Source: an uncultured Lachnospiraceae bacterium
GTDB taxonomy: Bacteria > Bacillota > Clostridia > Lachnospirales > Lachnospiraceae
DNA: 32,248 nt
Direction: 5' to 3'
Assembly (NCBI GenBank): GCA_946403625.1
Contig: CAMJAP010000025.1
Location: 1 to 32,248, forward strand
A program made the translations under genes and the position numbers. Shown one piece after another: positions 24,817 to 32,248 of this stretch. Under the pieces are notes generated by a model. The model worked only from the letters and a program-made list of their open reading frames with translations. It had not been told where the DNA came from and searched no databases. Position 1 is the stretch's first letter. The number at the start of each line of letters is the position of its first letter.

Positions 24817-25755
24817 ATGGCAAAGATGAAAACCGTGGTTTCCCTGGGACATGAAGCTCTCGGAAGCACCACATTGGAACAGATGGATGCGGTAAAGCAC
24901 ACCGCCAAGGCTCTGGCAGATCTGGTGGAGCAAAATATGCAGCTCATCATTACGCACTCCAACGGCCCGCAGGTCAGCATGATCCATAAGGCAATGACCG
25001 AGTTGCGCCGTGTCTATATCGACTATACCCCGGCACCGATGTGCGTCTGCTCGGCAATGAGCCAGGGCTATATCGGATACGACCTGCAGAATTCCCTGCG
25101 CTCGGAACTGTACAGCCGCGGCGTTGCCGTACCGGTCAGCACGATCCTGACCCAGGTAACCGTAGATCCCTATGACGAAGCATTCTACGAGCCGCAGAAA
25201 GCCCTGGGCCGTTATATGTCCAAAGAGGATGCGGAACAGGAACAGCGTAAAGGCAACTATGTTACCGAAGTACCCGGCAAAGGCTTCCGTCGTGTCGTGG
25301 CAGCTCCCAAGCCGATCGACATCGTGGAGATTGATGCCATTCGTACTTTGAGTGATGCCGGACAGATCGTTATCGCCTGCGGCGGCGGCGGTATTCCCGT
25401 GATCGAACAGAACCACATCTTAAAGGGCGCTTCTGCCGTGATCGAAAAAGACAGCATCGCCGGAAAGCTTGCCGCTGACCTGGCTGCAGAACAGTTGCTG
25501 ATCTTCACCAGCGTAGACCATGTCTATACCGGCTTTGAGACCGATCACGCCGCTCCCATCACCGAGATGAGTGTTGCTCAGGCAAAGGAACTGATCGAAA
25601 AAGGCGAATTCGGCACCAATAACATGCTGCCGAAGATCGAAGCTGCCATCGCTTATCTGGAAGCCGTTCCTACCGGCCGCGTGATCATCACTTCGCTGGC
25701 CAACGCTACCGATGCTCTGAAAGGAAAGAGCGGTACGCTGATCACAAACAAGTAA
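24817..25755 (+). CDS. arcC: Carbamate kinase
   Basis: 312 residues from the ATG at 24817, which has AAGGGGG upstream; 20 extra in-frame codons before it lack a ribosome site. It converts carbamoyl phosphate and ADP to ATP, carbamate or the reverse, usually the last step of arginine deiminase or agmatine/ureide breakdown. Family features: THSNGPQVS, the long central segment with CSAMSQGYIGYDLQN, CGGGGIPV, and KDSIAGKLAA. The N-terminal phosphate loop reads SLGHEALG where classic enzymes have ALGGNAL, a variant that needs noting. It stands alone with its own promoter and terminator; no arcA, argF or transporter adjoins. The only plus-strand gene of the window. Confidence 0.92.
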   Translation: MAKMKTVVSLGHEALGSTTLEQMDAVKHTAKALADLVEQNMQLIITHSNGPQVSMIHKAMTELRRVYIDYTPAPMCVCSAMSQGYIGYDLQNSLRSELYSRGVAVPVSTILTQVTVDPYDEAFYEPQKALGRYMSKEDAEQEQRKGNYVTEVPGKGFRRVVAAPKPIDIVEIDAIRTLSDAGQIVIACGGGGIPVIEQNHILKGASAVIEKDSIAGKLAADLAAEQLLIFTSVDHVYTGFETDHAAPITEMSVAQAKELIEKGEFGTNNMLPKIEAAIAYLEAVPTGRVIITSLANATDALKGKSGTLITNK

Positions 25756-25796
25756 TCTTCCATTTCCGGAAATGCCGGAAAAAGGATTATGAATGC

Positions 25797-25834
25797 AACA
25801 GCCCCGAAGAATTTCTCCCGAGGGGCTGTTTTTT
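25797..25834 (+). terminator. Rho-independent terminator of arcC
   Basis: ACAGCCCC (25798-25805) pairs with GGGGCTGT (25822-25829) and is followed by six T. It lies about 40 bases after the stop. Confidence 0.92.
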
Positions 25835-26640
25835 GTTACCCATAAGAATTTCTCTCGGGGATGTTTTGGGTGCTCCCAAAAATTTGTGCAGCCATTTTAT
25901 GTTACTCGGAAAGAATCGAAAATATGCAATTAGATTTCTTGTATCAAATCCTGATTAGATATTTTGATTGACATAATCTATTTCAGGCAGTACTTCTCTG
26001 TTTCGTCCTAAATCCGAGCCCAAAACGCCCTTTGACCAAAATGGTCTATAGGTAATACGGGCATTACACAGTTATTGGGAATTTCGTTATATTTCCGGTA
26101 TTTTGATACTTTGGGCACCTGCTTTTCGTCGACATAATTTATTTGGGAATTTCCCTCCTCAATTATGCCCCTCTCCCATCCCGGATTTAGGCATCCAAAT
26201 CCCTGTAGGATCTGACCCTTTTCATTTACATAAAGTCTGTTTTACACAGTTATGTTGCTTTTGGGAGCTGATATGGCTTTACATAAGGCATTTTGGTGGC
26301 TTTTACATTGTGGTTTACATAATATCGTGCTGTCTTCTATTGTTCACATAATATGATTGTGTACATTTATTGCAAAAATTTATGTTGTTAGTTGTGTTAT
26401 ATGTAATTCTATATGTTAATTCTGCTTTTAATTCATCCGTTTGAGGTTTACATATTATTTCCTCTGTAATATGGAATAATGTAAATTACTATCGATATGC
26501 TTTATTTATACCGTAGGGATTTTCCGTTACATAAAATGAAAAACGCAGAATATAGATGCATTTATAGAAATAATTGCGTTGAACTACGCATAGTTACATA
26601 ATTGTATTATGTTAAGGCAGGAATATCGGCGAGCCCAAAT
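25835..26640. other. AT-rich gene-free stretch with repeated TTACATAA words
   Basis: About 0.8 kb without a credible gene and much more AT-rich than its neighbours, especially after 26200. Exact TTACATAA starts at 26226, 26279, 26315, 26527 and 26594, with variants at 26343 (TTCACATAA) and 26448 (TTACATAT). Other repeats: TTACACAGTTAT at 26064 and 26242; TTGGGAATTTC at 26075 and 26143; inverted CCTAAATCCG (26007-26016) and CGGATTTAGG (26182-26191); hairpins TTTTGGG/CCCAAAA (25864-25881) and GACCA/TGGTC (26034-26046). The frame at 26103-26351 lacks a ribosome site and domain. Could be a decayed element, a protein-binding array or an RNA gene. Confidence 0.6.
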
Positions 26641-26677
26641 AAAAAAAGGTGTCATGGGGAACGGTCCCTATGACACC
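26641..26677 (-). terminator. Rho-independent terminator of clpX
   Basis: A 13-bp stem (26648-26660 with 26665-26677, one G-U pair) with loop of four bases, followed on the minus strand by seven T. Its GGTGTCAT...GGAAC...ATGACACC design matches the palindrome at 2829-2865. Confidence 0.9.
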
Positions 26678-26693
26678 AGTGATCGTTTTGTGG

Positions 26694-28259
26694 TTACTCC
26701 GCACCGCGTACGATGATCTCGGGCGCCCCTTTGCCTTCAAGGTAGTCGCGTGTGATCGTTACCGTACCGATATTGTCATCCTTGGGGATTTCGTACATAA
26801 TGTCCACCATATACTCGTCCAGGATGGAACGCAGCGCGCGGGCACCGGTCTCTTTTTTGATGGCTTTTTCCGCGATCAGCTCCAGCGCATCGTCTGCAAA
26901 ATTCAGCTTCACTTCATCGAGCGCCAACAACTTCTGGTACTGCTTGAGGATGGCATTCTTCGGCTCTTTTAAGATGCGCACCATCATCTGCTGGTCGAGC
27001 CCCTCCAGGGCGCATACCATCGGAAGACGGCCGACAAATTCCGGGATCATACCGAACTTGCGGATGTCCTCGGTCTCTACTTTCTGCATGATCTTTTTGC
27101 TCTGATCGTCCTTGTCCGCCAGCTCTGCATGGAAGCCGATACCGCCGCTCTTGTTCAGGCGGTTCTTGATGATCTCTTCGATGCCCGGAAATGCTCCGCC
27201 ACAGATGAACAGGATATTGCGTGTGTTTACCGTAGTGGTCGGAACCATTGCATTCTTGGAGGATGCCCCGATGGGTACCTCGATGTCTGCGCCTTCGAGC
27301 AGCTTCAACATTCCCTGCTGTACGGATTCACCGCTCACATCACGGGAATTGGTATTCTGCTTCTTTGCGATCTTGTCGATCTCGTCGATGTAAATGATAC
27401 CCTGCTCCGCCTTGTCCACATCGTTGCCGGCAGCCGCAAGCAACTTGCTGACAACACTCTCAATATCATCACCGATGTAGCCTGCTTCCGTCAGGGTAGT
27501 AGCATCCGTAATTGCTAAAGGTACATTTAATATTCTCGCAAGTGTCTGTACCAAATATGTTTTACCGCAACCGGTAGGCCCTAGCATTAACATATTGGAC
27601 TTTTCGATCTCGATCTCGTCCATGGTGTTGGTCGCGATCCGTTGGTAGTGATTGTAGACCGCAACACTCATGATCTTCTTGGCTTTTTCCTGGCCTACCA
27701 CATATTCATCCAGCATTGCCTTGATCTTGTGCGGTGCCGGGATATCTTTCAGTTCGATCAGCGGCTTGTGTTCGCCCTTTTCTTTCTTCTTTACCTTCTG
27801 ACGGCCACCGAAGCCAAAGTCAAACGGCAGGTCCGCAAAGTTCACGAAACTGACTTTCGGGATTCCGGAGCTCTTCTTTTTCTCTTTCTTCTCCGCCTCT
27901 TCCTCGTCCGTCTTTTTCAGATCCTTGGACTCCCCGGATTCTTCCGCACTTTCTGCAGTTTTTTCGTCACCCTCCGCATCTTCGCTCTCGGTTTTTGTTA
28001 TGTTTTGATTAAACATATTGGGATCCATCTGAAAATTCGACGGATTGTACATGCTCATTACCTTGGACCAATCGATGGCACCGGCATTGTTCATGCCCCC
28101 CATCTGCGAATCGATCATATCCGAAAGCTTGTCCATGCACTGCGGGCAGATATACATATTCATCGGCATACGAACCAGTTTGCCGGCGACGCTCTCCGGT
28201 CTGCGGCAAATGCTGCACAGTTCCTCGTATCCGTCTTTATTCTGATCCTGATCTGTCAT
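26694..28259 (-). CDS. clpX: ATP-dependent Clp protease ATP-binding subunit ClpX
   Basis: 521 residues; unfolds substrates and feeds them to ClpP in the cytosol. Zinc-binding domain with Cys15, Cys18, Cys38 and Cys41; a linker of more than 100 residues (about 50-165) holding an acidic Glu/Asp/Ser run followed by a Lys run, where typical ClpX has a short linker; AAA+ core with GPTGCGKT (227-234), pore loop GYIG (260-263), IDEIDK (Walker B), GGIGF (ClpP-docking IGF 374-376), arginine finger EFVGR and sensor-2 TGAR. SD GGAGGAG precedes the ATG. No clpP or tig is nearby. The two divergent ClpX-like genes at 19239-22316 lack the zinc domain. Confidence 0.96.
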   Translation of the reverse strand: MTDQDQNKDGYEELCSICRRPESVAGKLVRMPMNMYICPQCMDKLSDMIDSQMGGMNNAGAIDWSKVMSMYNPSNFQMDPNMFNQNITKTESEDAEGDEKTAESAEESGESKDLKKTDEEEAEKKEKKKSSGIPKVSFVNFADLPFDFGFGGRQKVKKKEKGEHKPLIELKDIPAPHKIKAMLDEYVVGQEKAKKIMSVAVYNHYQRIATNTMDEIEIEKSNMLMLGPTGCGKTYLVQTLARILNVPLAITDATTLTEAGYIGDDIESVVSKLLAAAGNDVDKAEQGIIYIDEIDKIAKKQNTNSRDVSGESVQQGMLKLLEGADIEVPIGASSKNAMVPTTTVNTRNILFICGGAFPGIEEIIKNRLNKSGGIGFHAELADKDDQSKKIMQKVETEDIRKFGMIPEFVGRLPMVCALEGLDQQMMVRILKEPKNAILKQYQKLLALDEVKLNFADDALELIAEKAIKKETGARALRSILDEYMVDIMYEIPKDDNIGTVTITRDYLEGKGAPEIIVRGAE

Positions 28260-28287
28260 TGTTACTCCTCCGTTGATATATATTTCC

Positions 28288-28308
28288 GCTTCCCATCAAG
28301 GGGAAGGC
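28288..28308. repeat. Degenerate copy of the CCTTCCCC repeat
   Basis: GCTTCCCATCAAGGGGAAGGC is the second hairpin of the dispersed repeat seen at 5787 and 16138, with one arm base changed and no CCTCATCC half. It lies in the leader of clpX. Confidence 0.55.
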
Positions 28309-28334
28309 AAAAACTCACATTACATAATAATAAC

Positions 28335-28369
28335 AAAAAATTCTGCCCGTGTATAGCGCACGGACAGAA
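28335..28369 (-). terminator. Rho-independent terminator of the HtrA gene
   Basis: An 11-bp stem with one mismatch (28341-28351 with 28359-28369), loop of seven bases, followed on the minus strand by six T. About 40 bases after the stop. Confidence 0.88.
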
Positions 28370-28409
28370 CTTTACTCATCTATCCCTTTGTTTTCCGGAC
28401 ACCAGCCAC

Positions 28410-29783
28410 TCAATTGGTCCTGCCCAGCGTACTCTTGTCGCCCAGAGTCACCTGTAGGGTCAATTCGTCGTATCCGTTTCTGGTGGGACGCTCAATCTGT
28501 ATCTCTACAGCAGCGCCCTCTTCATAGTACATCAGCAGACGCTGTAACTGCTCCATCGAAGTGATCTTCTGGTCGTCAAATTCCATAATGTAATCGCCGC
28601 GCTGTAAACCGGCTTCCTCTGCTGCCGAACCGGCATTCACATTGGCTACATACACACCTTCCGGGTAGCCGTAAAAAGCGATCTCCTGACTGGTCACGGT
28701 TGCCCCGGTGATCCCCAGATAACCGCGGTCTTCTTCCGCAACCAGGGTTCTGGTGGTACGCGTCATCAGATCTTCGATGATCGGCTGTGCGGCAGAGATC
28801 GGGATGGCATAGCCCATACCTTCTACAGTAGATCCGCCGATCTTGTTGGAGTTGATACCGATCACTTCACCGCGGATGTTTAACAAAGCGCCGCCGGAGT
28901 TCCCCGGGTTGATGGCTGCATCCGTCTGGATGAAGGTGCCGGAAGTGTTCTCCATATTCATTTCGCGGTTCACTGCACTGATCACACCGGTCGTTACCGA
29001 CTGCCCGTATCCCAATGCATTACCGATGGCGATCGCCGGTTCTCCGACTTTCAGCGAATCCGAATCCCCCATGGTAGCGATCTCGATGGCATCTAAGGTT
29101 TCCGGCGCCAGATCTTCCATTTTCACCGCGATCACTGCCAGATCGCTGGAAGAATTGGTGCCCTTGACCAGCGCCTGCGATTCCGTACCGTCTACAAAGT
29201 CTACATACAGCTTGTCGTTTCCTTCCACCACATGGTAGTTGGTCACGATCAGCAGTTCCTCATCGTTGGATCCGATGATGATGCCGGATCCGCTGGACTC
29301 CGTAGGCACTTTATAATAATAGTAGCTTTCGTATCCGGTATTGGTGATCGAAACGATGGACGGCATTACATTTTCTACCACATCCGTCACATCGGTCACG
29401 ACCGTCGTAGCAACTGCCGTCGGCATCGCCACACTCTTTTCCGTTTCGGTCGGTGTTACCGTCGCTGCTCTGGCCACCGATCCGCGTTCCGGGGTCTGCG
29501 TTTCTGCTTTGCTCGGCTGCTCCTCTTCCACCCAGCCCAGGGCGATACCCGCCTCACGCGCTGCATAAAACCCGGCACAACCGGATCCACCAAAAAGGAT
29601 TCCCAGAACCGATGCTGCAGCAACCTTCTTTACAAAGCCGCCGTTCTTTTTCTTCTTTTTATTCATCTCCGGCTGCGGCGGCATCGAATACCCCTGCGGC
29701 GGAATGTAGCCATTATTTCCGCCGGTATAGGCGCCCTGCGTTCTCGGATCATAACCATTCGGTAAACCATTGTTTGTGTACAT
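28410..29783 (-). CDS. htrA: HtrA/DegP-type trypsin-like serine protease with PDZ domain
   Basis: 457 residues from the ATG at 29783; an upstream GTG at 29831 would add 16 codons without family support. Short Gly/Pro/Tyr-rich cytosolic part, basic run KKKKK, one membrane helix (about 52-72), Thr/Ala-rich linker, trypsin-like domain with His184 (TNYHVVEG), Asp214 (SSDLAVI) and Ser296 (GNSGGAL), then a PDZ domain (about 360-450, GYLGITG, AGLQRGDYI). It degrades or refolds damaged proteins outside the membrane. SD AGGAAGG is about 13 bases before the ATG, longer than usual. The leader has a strong stem-loop and two GATCTGTGAA repeats. Confidence 0.94.
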   Translation of the reverse strand: MYTNNGLPNGYDPRTQGAYTGGNNGYIPPQGYSMPPQPEMNKKKKKNGGFVKKVAAASVLGILFGGSGCAGFYAAREAGIALGWVEEEQPSKAETQTPERGSVARAATVTPTETEKSVAMPTAVATTVVTDVTDVVENVMPSIVSITNTGYESYYYYKVPTESSGSGIIIGSNDEELLIVTNYHVVEGNDKLYVDFVDGTESQALVKGTNSSSDLAVIAVKMEDLAPETLDAIEIATMGDSDSLKVGEPAIAIGNALGYGQSVTTGVISAVNREMNMENTSGTFIQTDAAINPGNSGGALLNIRGEVIGINSNKIGGSTVEGMGYAIPISAAQPIIEDLMTRTTRTLVAEEDRGYLGITGATVTSQEIAFYGYPEGVYVANVNAGSAAEEAGLQRGDYIMEFDDQKITSMEQLQRLLMYYEEGAAVEIQIERPTRNGYDELTLQVTLGDKSTLGRTN

Positions 29784-29823
29784 AAAGTATGCACTTCCTT
29801 CCTCTGCGAAGTATGAATTAATT

Positions 29824-29860
29824 AAGACCACCGGGAACTCTTTCCGTTCCTGATGGTCTT
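29824..29860 (-). other. Stem-loop between glmM and htrA
   Basis: A 15-bp stem with one mismatch and one G-T pair (29824-29838 with 29846-29860), loop of seven. Only AATTAATT follows on the minus strand, so it may end glmM transcripts weakly or structure the htrA leader. Confidence 0.45.
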
Positions 29861-29872
29861 CATTCTAGTAAT

Positions 29873-29937
29873 GATCTGTGAACATAATGTGAAGAAAAAA
29901 TTGCAATTTTGTGTTGTTTTCGTCACCGATCTGTGAA
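29873..29937. promoter_or_regulatory. Two GATCTGTGAA repeats upstream of htrA
   Basis: GATCTGTGAA occurs at 29873-29882 and 29928-29937, 55 bases apart in the same orientation, the second overlapping the glmM 3' end. Possible regulator sites; no clear promoter boxes were identified between them. Confidence 0.35.
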
Positions 29938-29939
29938 AT

Positions 29940-31286
29940 CTACTCCAAGTGTCCTTTTGCGCGGATCACATCGATCACCTGATCCACATACTTTTCGCAC
30001 ACTTCGTTGCTGCCGGCTTCCACCATCACGCGGATCAACGGCTCGGTACCGCTCTCGCGTACCAGGATGCGTCCGTCGCTGCCCAGTGCTGCAGCCACAT
30101 CGGCAACCGCCTTCTGCACATCCGGATCGTTCTGCGCTTCCGGTTTGCTCTTCACACGCACATTCTTGAGTACCTGCGGATAGAACACTACCGGCGCTGC
30201 CAGCTCGCTCATCGGCTTTTCCTTTGCCAGCATCACTTCCATCAGTTTCAATGCAGTCAGGATACCGTCGCCGGTGGTCTCATATTTTAAGAAAATGATG
30301 TGACCGCTCTGCTCACCGCCCAGACGGTTGCCGGTCTGCTGCATATTTTCGTATACATATTTATCGCCTACCGCTGTCTTGTCATATTCGATGCCGGCCT
30401 TGTCAAATGCCTTGTACAGACCGAAGTTGCTCATGACCGTGGTCACCACTTTGTTGTTCAGCAGTTTACCGCGTTCCTTCATATATACACCGTAAACATA
30501 TAGGATATGGTCACCGGTCAGAACATTGCCCTTCTCATCCACAGCCAGGCAACGGTCTGCATCGCCGTCAAAAGCAAAGCCGATATCCAGGCCTTTTTCC
30601 ACCACAAACTTCTGCAGGTGCTCGATATGCGTAGAACCGCAGTCGGTGTTGATGTTGTAGCCGTCCGGTGCATCGTTCATCACATAGGTCTTTGCGCCCA
30701 ATGCGTCAAACACGCCCTTGGCGATCTGCCAGGAGGCACCGTTCGCACAATCCAGACCTACCTTCTTGTCCTTGAAGCTGTACTTGGACATCGAAATCAG
30801 GTGGCCGATGTAACGGTTGCGGCCTGCCACATAGTCCACGGTACGGCCGATCTGATCGCGCTCTGCCACCGGAATCTCCAGCTTGCCGTCGATATAATCT
30901 TCTACCTTCAGGATGGTCTCTTCGTCCATCTTTTCTCCGCTACCGTTCAACAGTTTGATGCCGTTATCGTAGTACGGATTGTGGGATGCAGAGATCATGA
31001 TACCGCAGTCAAAATCATCCACACGGGTGATGTAGGCTACCGAAGGTGTGGTGGTTACATGCATAATATACGCATCCGCACCGGAAGCCATCAGACCGGT
31101 ACACAGTGCATACTCGAACATATAGCTGGAGCGTCTGGTATCTTTGCCGATCACGATCTTGGCTTTCTTGCCTTCTCTGGCACCATAGTACCAGCCCAGA
31201 AAACGACCGATCTTGATCGCGTGCTCAAATGTCAGATTTTTGTTTGCCTCCCCGCGGAAGCCGTCGGTTCCGAAATACTTACCCAT
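29940..31286 (-). CDS. glmM: Phosphoglucosamine mutase
   Basis: 448 residues; converts glucosamine-6-phosphate to glucosamine-1-phosphate for UDP-GlcNAc and peptidoglycan. Catalytic Ser101 in ISASHNPYYDNGIK, magnesium loop DGDADR (240-245), sugar-binding region GEQSGH, and C-terminal phosphate loop RESGTEPLIRVM are all present, and the start KYFGTDGFRG is typical. Overlaps the GlmU-like gene upstream by 8 bases, so the two are coupled. Its substrate comes from GlmS, encoded at 5835-7706. Confidence 0.97.
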   Translation of the reverse strand: MGKYFGTDGFRGEANKNLTFEHAIKIGRFLGWYYGAREGKKAKIVIGKDTRRSSYMFEYALCTGLMASGADAYIMHVTTTPSVAYITRVDDFDCGIMISASHNPYYDNGIKLLNGSGEKMDEETILKVEDYIDGKLEIPVAERDQIGRTVDYVAGRNRYIGHLISMSKYSFKDKKVGLDCANGASWQIAKGVFDALGAKTYVMNDAPDGYNINTDCGSTHIEHLQKFVVEKGLDIGFAFDGDADRCLAVDEKGNVLTGDHILYVYGVYMKERGKLLNNKVVTTVMSNFGLYKAFDKAGIEYDKTAVGDKYVYENMQQTGNRLGGEQSGHIIFLKYETTGDGILTALKLMEVMLAKEKPMSELAAPVVFYPQVLKNVRVKSKPEAQNDPDVQKAVADVAAALGSDGRILVRESGTEPLIRVMVEAGSNEVCEKYVDQVIDVIRAKGHLE

Positions 31287-31944
31287 TTTCTCTCTTCCTC
31301 ACAATCTCTCCGTTGTTTTTGTAAATGCTGTTTTCCGGTACCACACCGCGCACGCAGGAGGTCGGATAAACATTACTGTTACGCCCGATCACCGTACCCG
31401 GATTGCACACTGAGTTGCAGCCCACTTCTACGTGATCGCCCAGCATCGCGCCAAATTTCTTGATGCCGGTCTCCATCTGCTCGGTGCCGTTGTGTACGAC
31501 CACCAGCTGCTTGTCCGACTTCACATTGGAAGTGATGGAGCCTGCCCCCATATGGGAATAGTAGCCCAAAATGGAATCGCCGACATAATTGTAATGCGGT
31601 GTCTGCACATGATCAAAGAGGATCACGTTCTTGAGTTCCACGGAATTGCCGACTACGCAGTCCGCACCGACCAGAGCGGATCCGCGGACAAATGCGCAAT
31701 GACGCACTTCGGTATTGGGGCCGATGATGCACGGTGCCCCCAGATAGGCGGACGGGAAGACCTTTGCCGTCTTGTGTACCCACACATGCTCTTCTCTTTC
31801 TTCATAGTCATCGCCCAGCGTCGGTCCCAGTTGCAGGATAAAGTCCTTGATCCCCTTTAACGCTTCCCAGGGGTAGGTGAACTGCGAAAGGTAGTCCTTC
31901 GCAAGCGTATGTTCCAGGTCATAAAGATCTGCGATCGTATACAT
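31279..31944 (-). CDS. Left-handed beta-helix acyltransferase-like protein, GlmU C-terminal type
   Basis: 221 residues. A short helical N-terminus (about 1-55, typical of the clostridial family often named UDP-N-acetylglucosamine pyrophosphorylase) and then hexapeptide-type repeats (V-x-P-S-A-Y-L-G-A-P-C-I-I-G-P-N pattern) forming a beta helix with the segment VGDSILGYYSHMGAGSITSN, similar to the GlmU acetyltransferase domain. The uridylyltransferase domain (LAAGxGTRM-type motif) is missing, so it cannot be a complete GlmU. Overlap with glmM suggests action on glucosamine-1-phosphate or a related sugar (inference). SD GTGAGG precedes ATG. Confidence 0.85.
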   Translation of the reverse strand: MYTIADLYDLEHTLAKDYLSQFTYPWEALKGIKDFILQLGPTLGDDYEEREEHVWVHKTAKVFPSAYLGAPCIIGPNTEVRHCAFVRGSALVGADCVVGNSVELKNVILFDHVQTPHYNYVGDSILGYYSHMGAGSITSNVKSDKQLVVVHNGTEQMETGIKKFGAMLGDHVEVGCNSVCNPGTVIGRNSNVYPTSCVRGVVPENSIYKNNGEIVRKRENG

Positions 31945-32029
31945 CCGGTATGCCTCACTTTCCAGTTTACATAATTTCCATTACTATACTATATCTTCCG
32001 GCAGATTGCAAGCAGAACCAAACGCCCCG

Positions 32030-32248
32030 TCACTCTCCCTGCTTCCAATAGTTCGGGTTCATGGTCACCTTCCGGATCACCCAAGCCGGCAGGCACTTAT
32101 AATGCTTTCCCAGCTGATAGCCAATGAACTTAAAGCCACTGTTTATGACCATTCCCGGAATCTGCAGCGGTCTGCCTTTATGCAGGAGATACGCTGTCAT
32201 ATTTTTGATCATCTTCACCCCTTCGGAAGAGGATGAGATCCCGCCGAA
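32030..32248 (-). CDS. Probable family 2 glycosyltransferase, C-terminal part (cut by window edge)
   Basis: The frame is open to the window end (72 codons visible) with no stop, so the gene continues outside. The visible end (FKFIGYQLGKHYKCLPAW, then VIRKVTMNPNYWK) resembles the C-terminus of clostridial rhamnosyl- or other family 2 glycosyltransferases, from memory of the family; no catalytic part is visible. An internal GTG at 32218 is not a convincing start. It lies about 85 bases before the GlmU-like gene, which fits a cell-wall sugar context. Confidence 0.5.
   Translation of the reverse strand, partial: FGGISSSSEGVKMIKNMTAYLLHKGRPLQIPGMVINSGFKFIGYQLGKHYKCLPAWVIRKVTMNPNYWKQGE

Noticed and set aside
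26103-26351. 82-codon open frame in the AT-rich stretch
   Set aside because: No ribosome site, odd composition and no domain; it overlaps the repeated words.
25835-26640. Replication origin or ParB site
   Set aside because: No TTATCCACA DnaA-box cluster and no parS palindrome was found.
25835-26640. CRISPR array
   Set aside because: The repeated words are 8-12 bases with irregular spacing and there are no cas genes.

Overview
The window looks like chromosomal DNA of a Clostridia-class Firmicute, most likely a Lachnospiraceae relative. The reasons are strong GGAGG-type ribosome binding sites, TTGACA/TATAAT promoters, a ClpX with a long linker, a surface protein with an N-terminal His/Cys motif and InlB-type repeats, and palindromic intergenic repeats. 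No integrase, transposase, CRISPR array or rRNA was seen. Almost all genes are on the minus strand; only carbamate kinase is on the plus strand.

Layout from left to right: tRNA-Ser(CGA); an envelope-sensing module of FtsX-type ABC permease, ABC ATPase, sensor kinase and OmpR-type regulator (133-5654); glmS and an oxalate/formate-family MFS transporter (5835-9179). A four-gene cassette follows (9304-15634): a small XRE regulator, a 1182-residue SNF2/COG4646-like helicase without a visible methylase motif, a MoxR-type AAA ATPase, and a VWA protein with a degenerate metallopeptidase-like domain. Then come tRNA-Leu(UAG) and a tight four-gene operon (16259-22316): two adjacent ClpX-like AAA+ unfoldases without a zinc-binding domain, a membrane GGDEF protein and a MATE transporter. 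Next is a surface or lipid-anchored protein with a C-terminal membrane segment and a basic tail, then carbamate kinase on the opposite strand, a roughly 0.85 kb AT-rich gene-free stretch with repeated TTACATAA words, canonical clpX, an HtrA-type protease, glmM, a left-handed beta-helix GlmU-like protein, and the 3' end of a probable glycosyltransferase cut by the window edge.

Functional links: glmS, glmM and the GlmU-like protein belong to UDP-GlcNAc and envelope precursor supply. The two-component/ABC module, HtrA, ClpX and the surface protein fit envelope and protein quality control. The two most unusual loci are the twin ClpX-like pair, which keeps the IGF loop used by ClpX to dock ClpP but has replaced the substrate-facing N-domain and pore loop, and the XRE-helicase-MoxR-VWA cassette, which joins a helicase type typical of conjugative elements to a MoxR/VWA pair. 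Their functions cannot be read from sequence alone.
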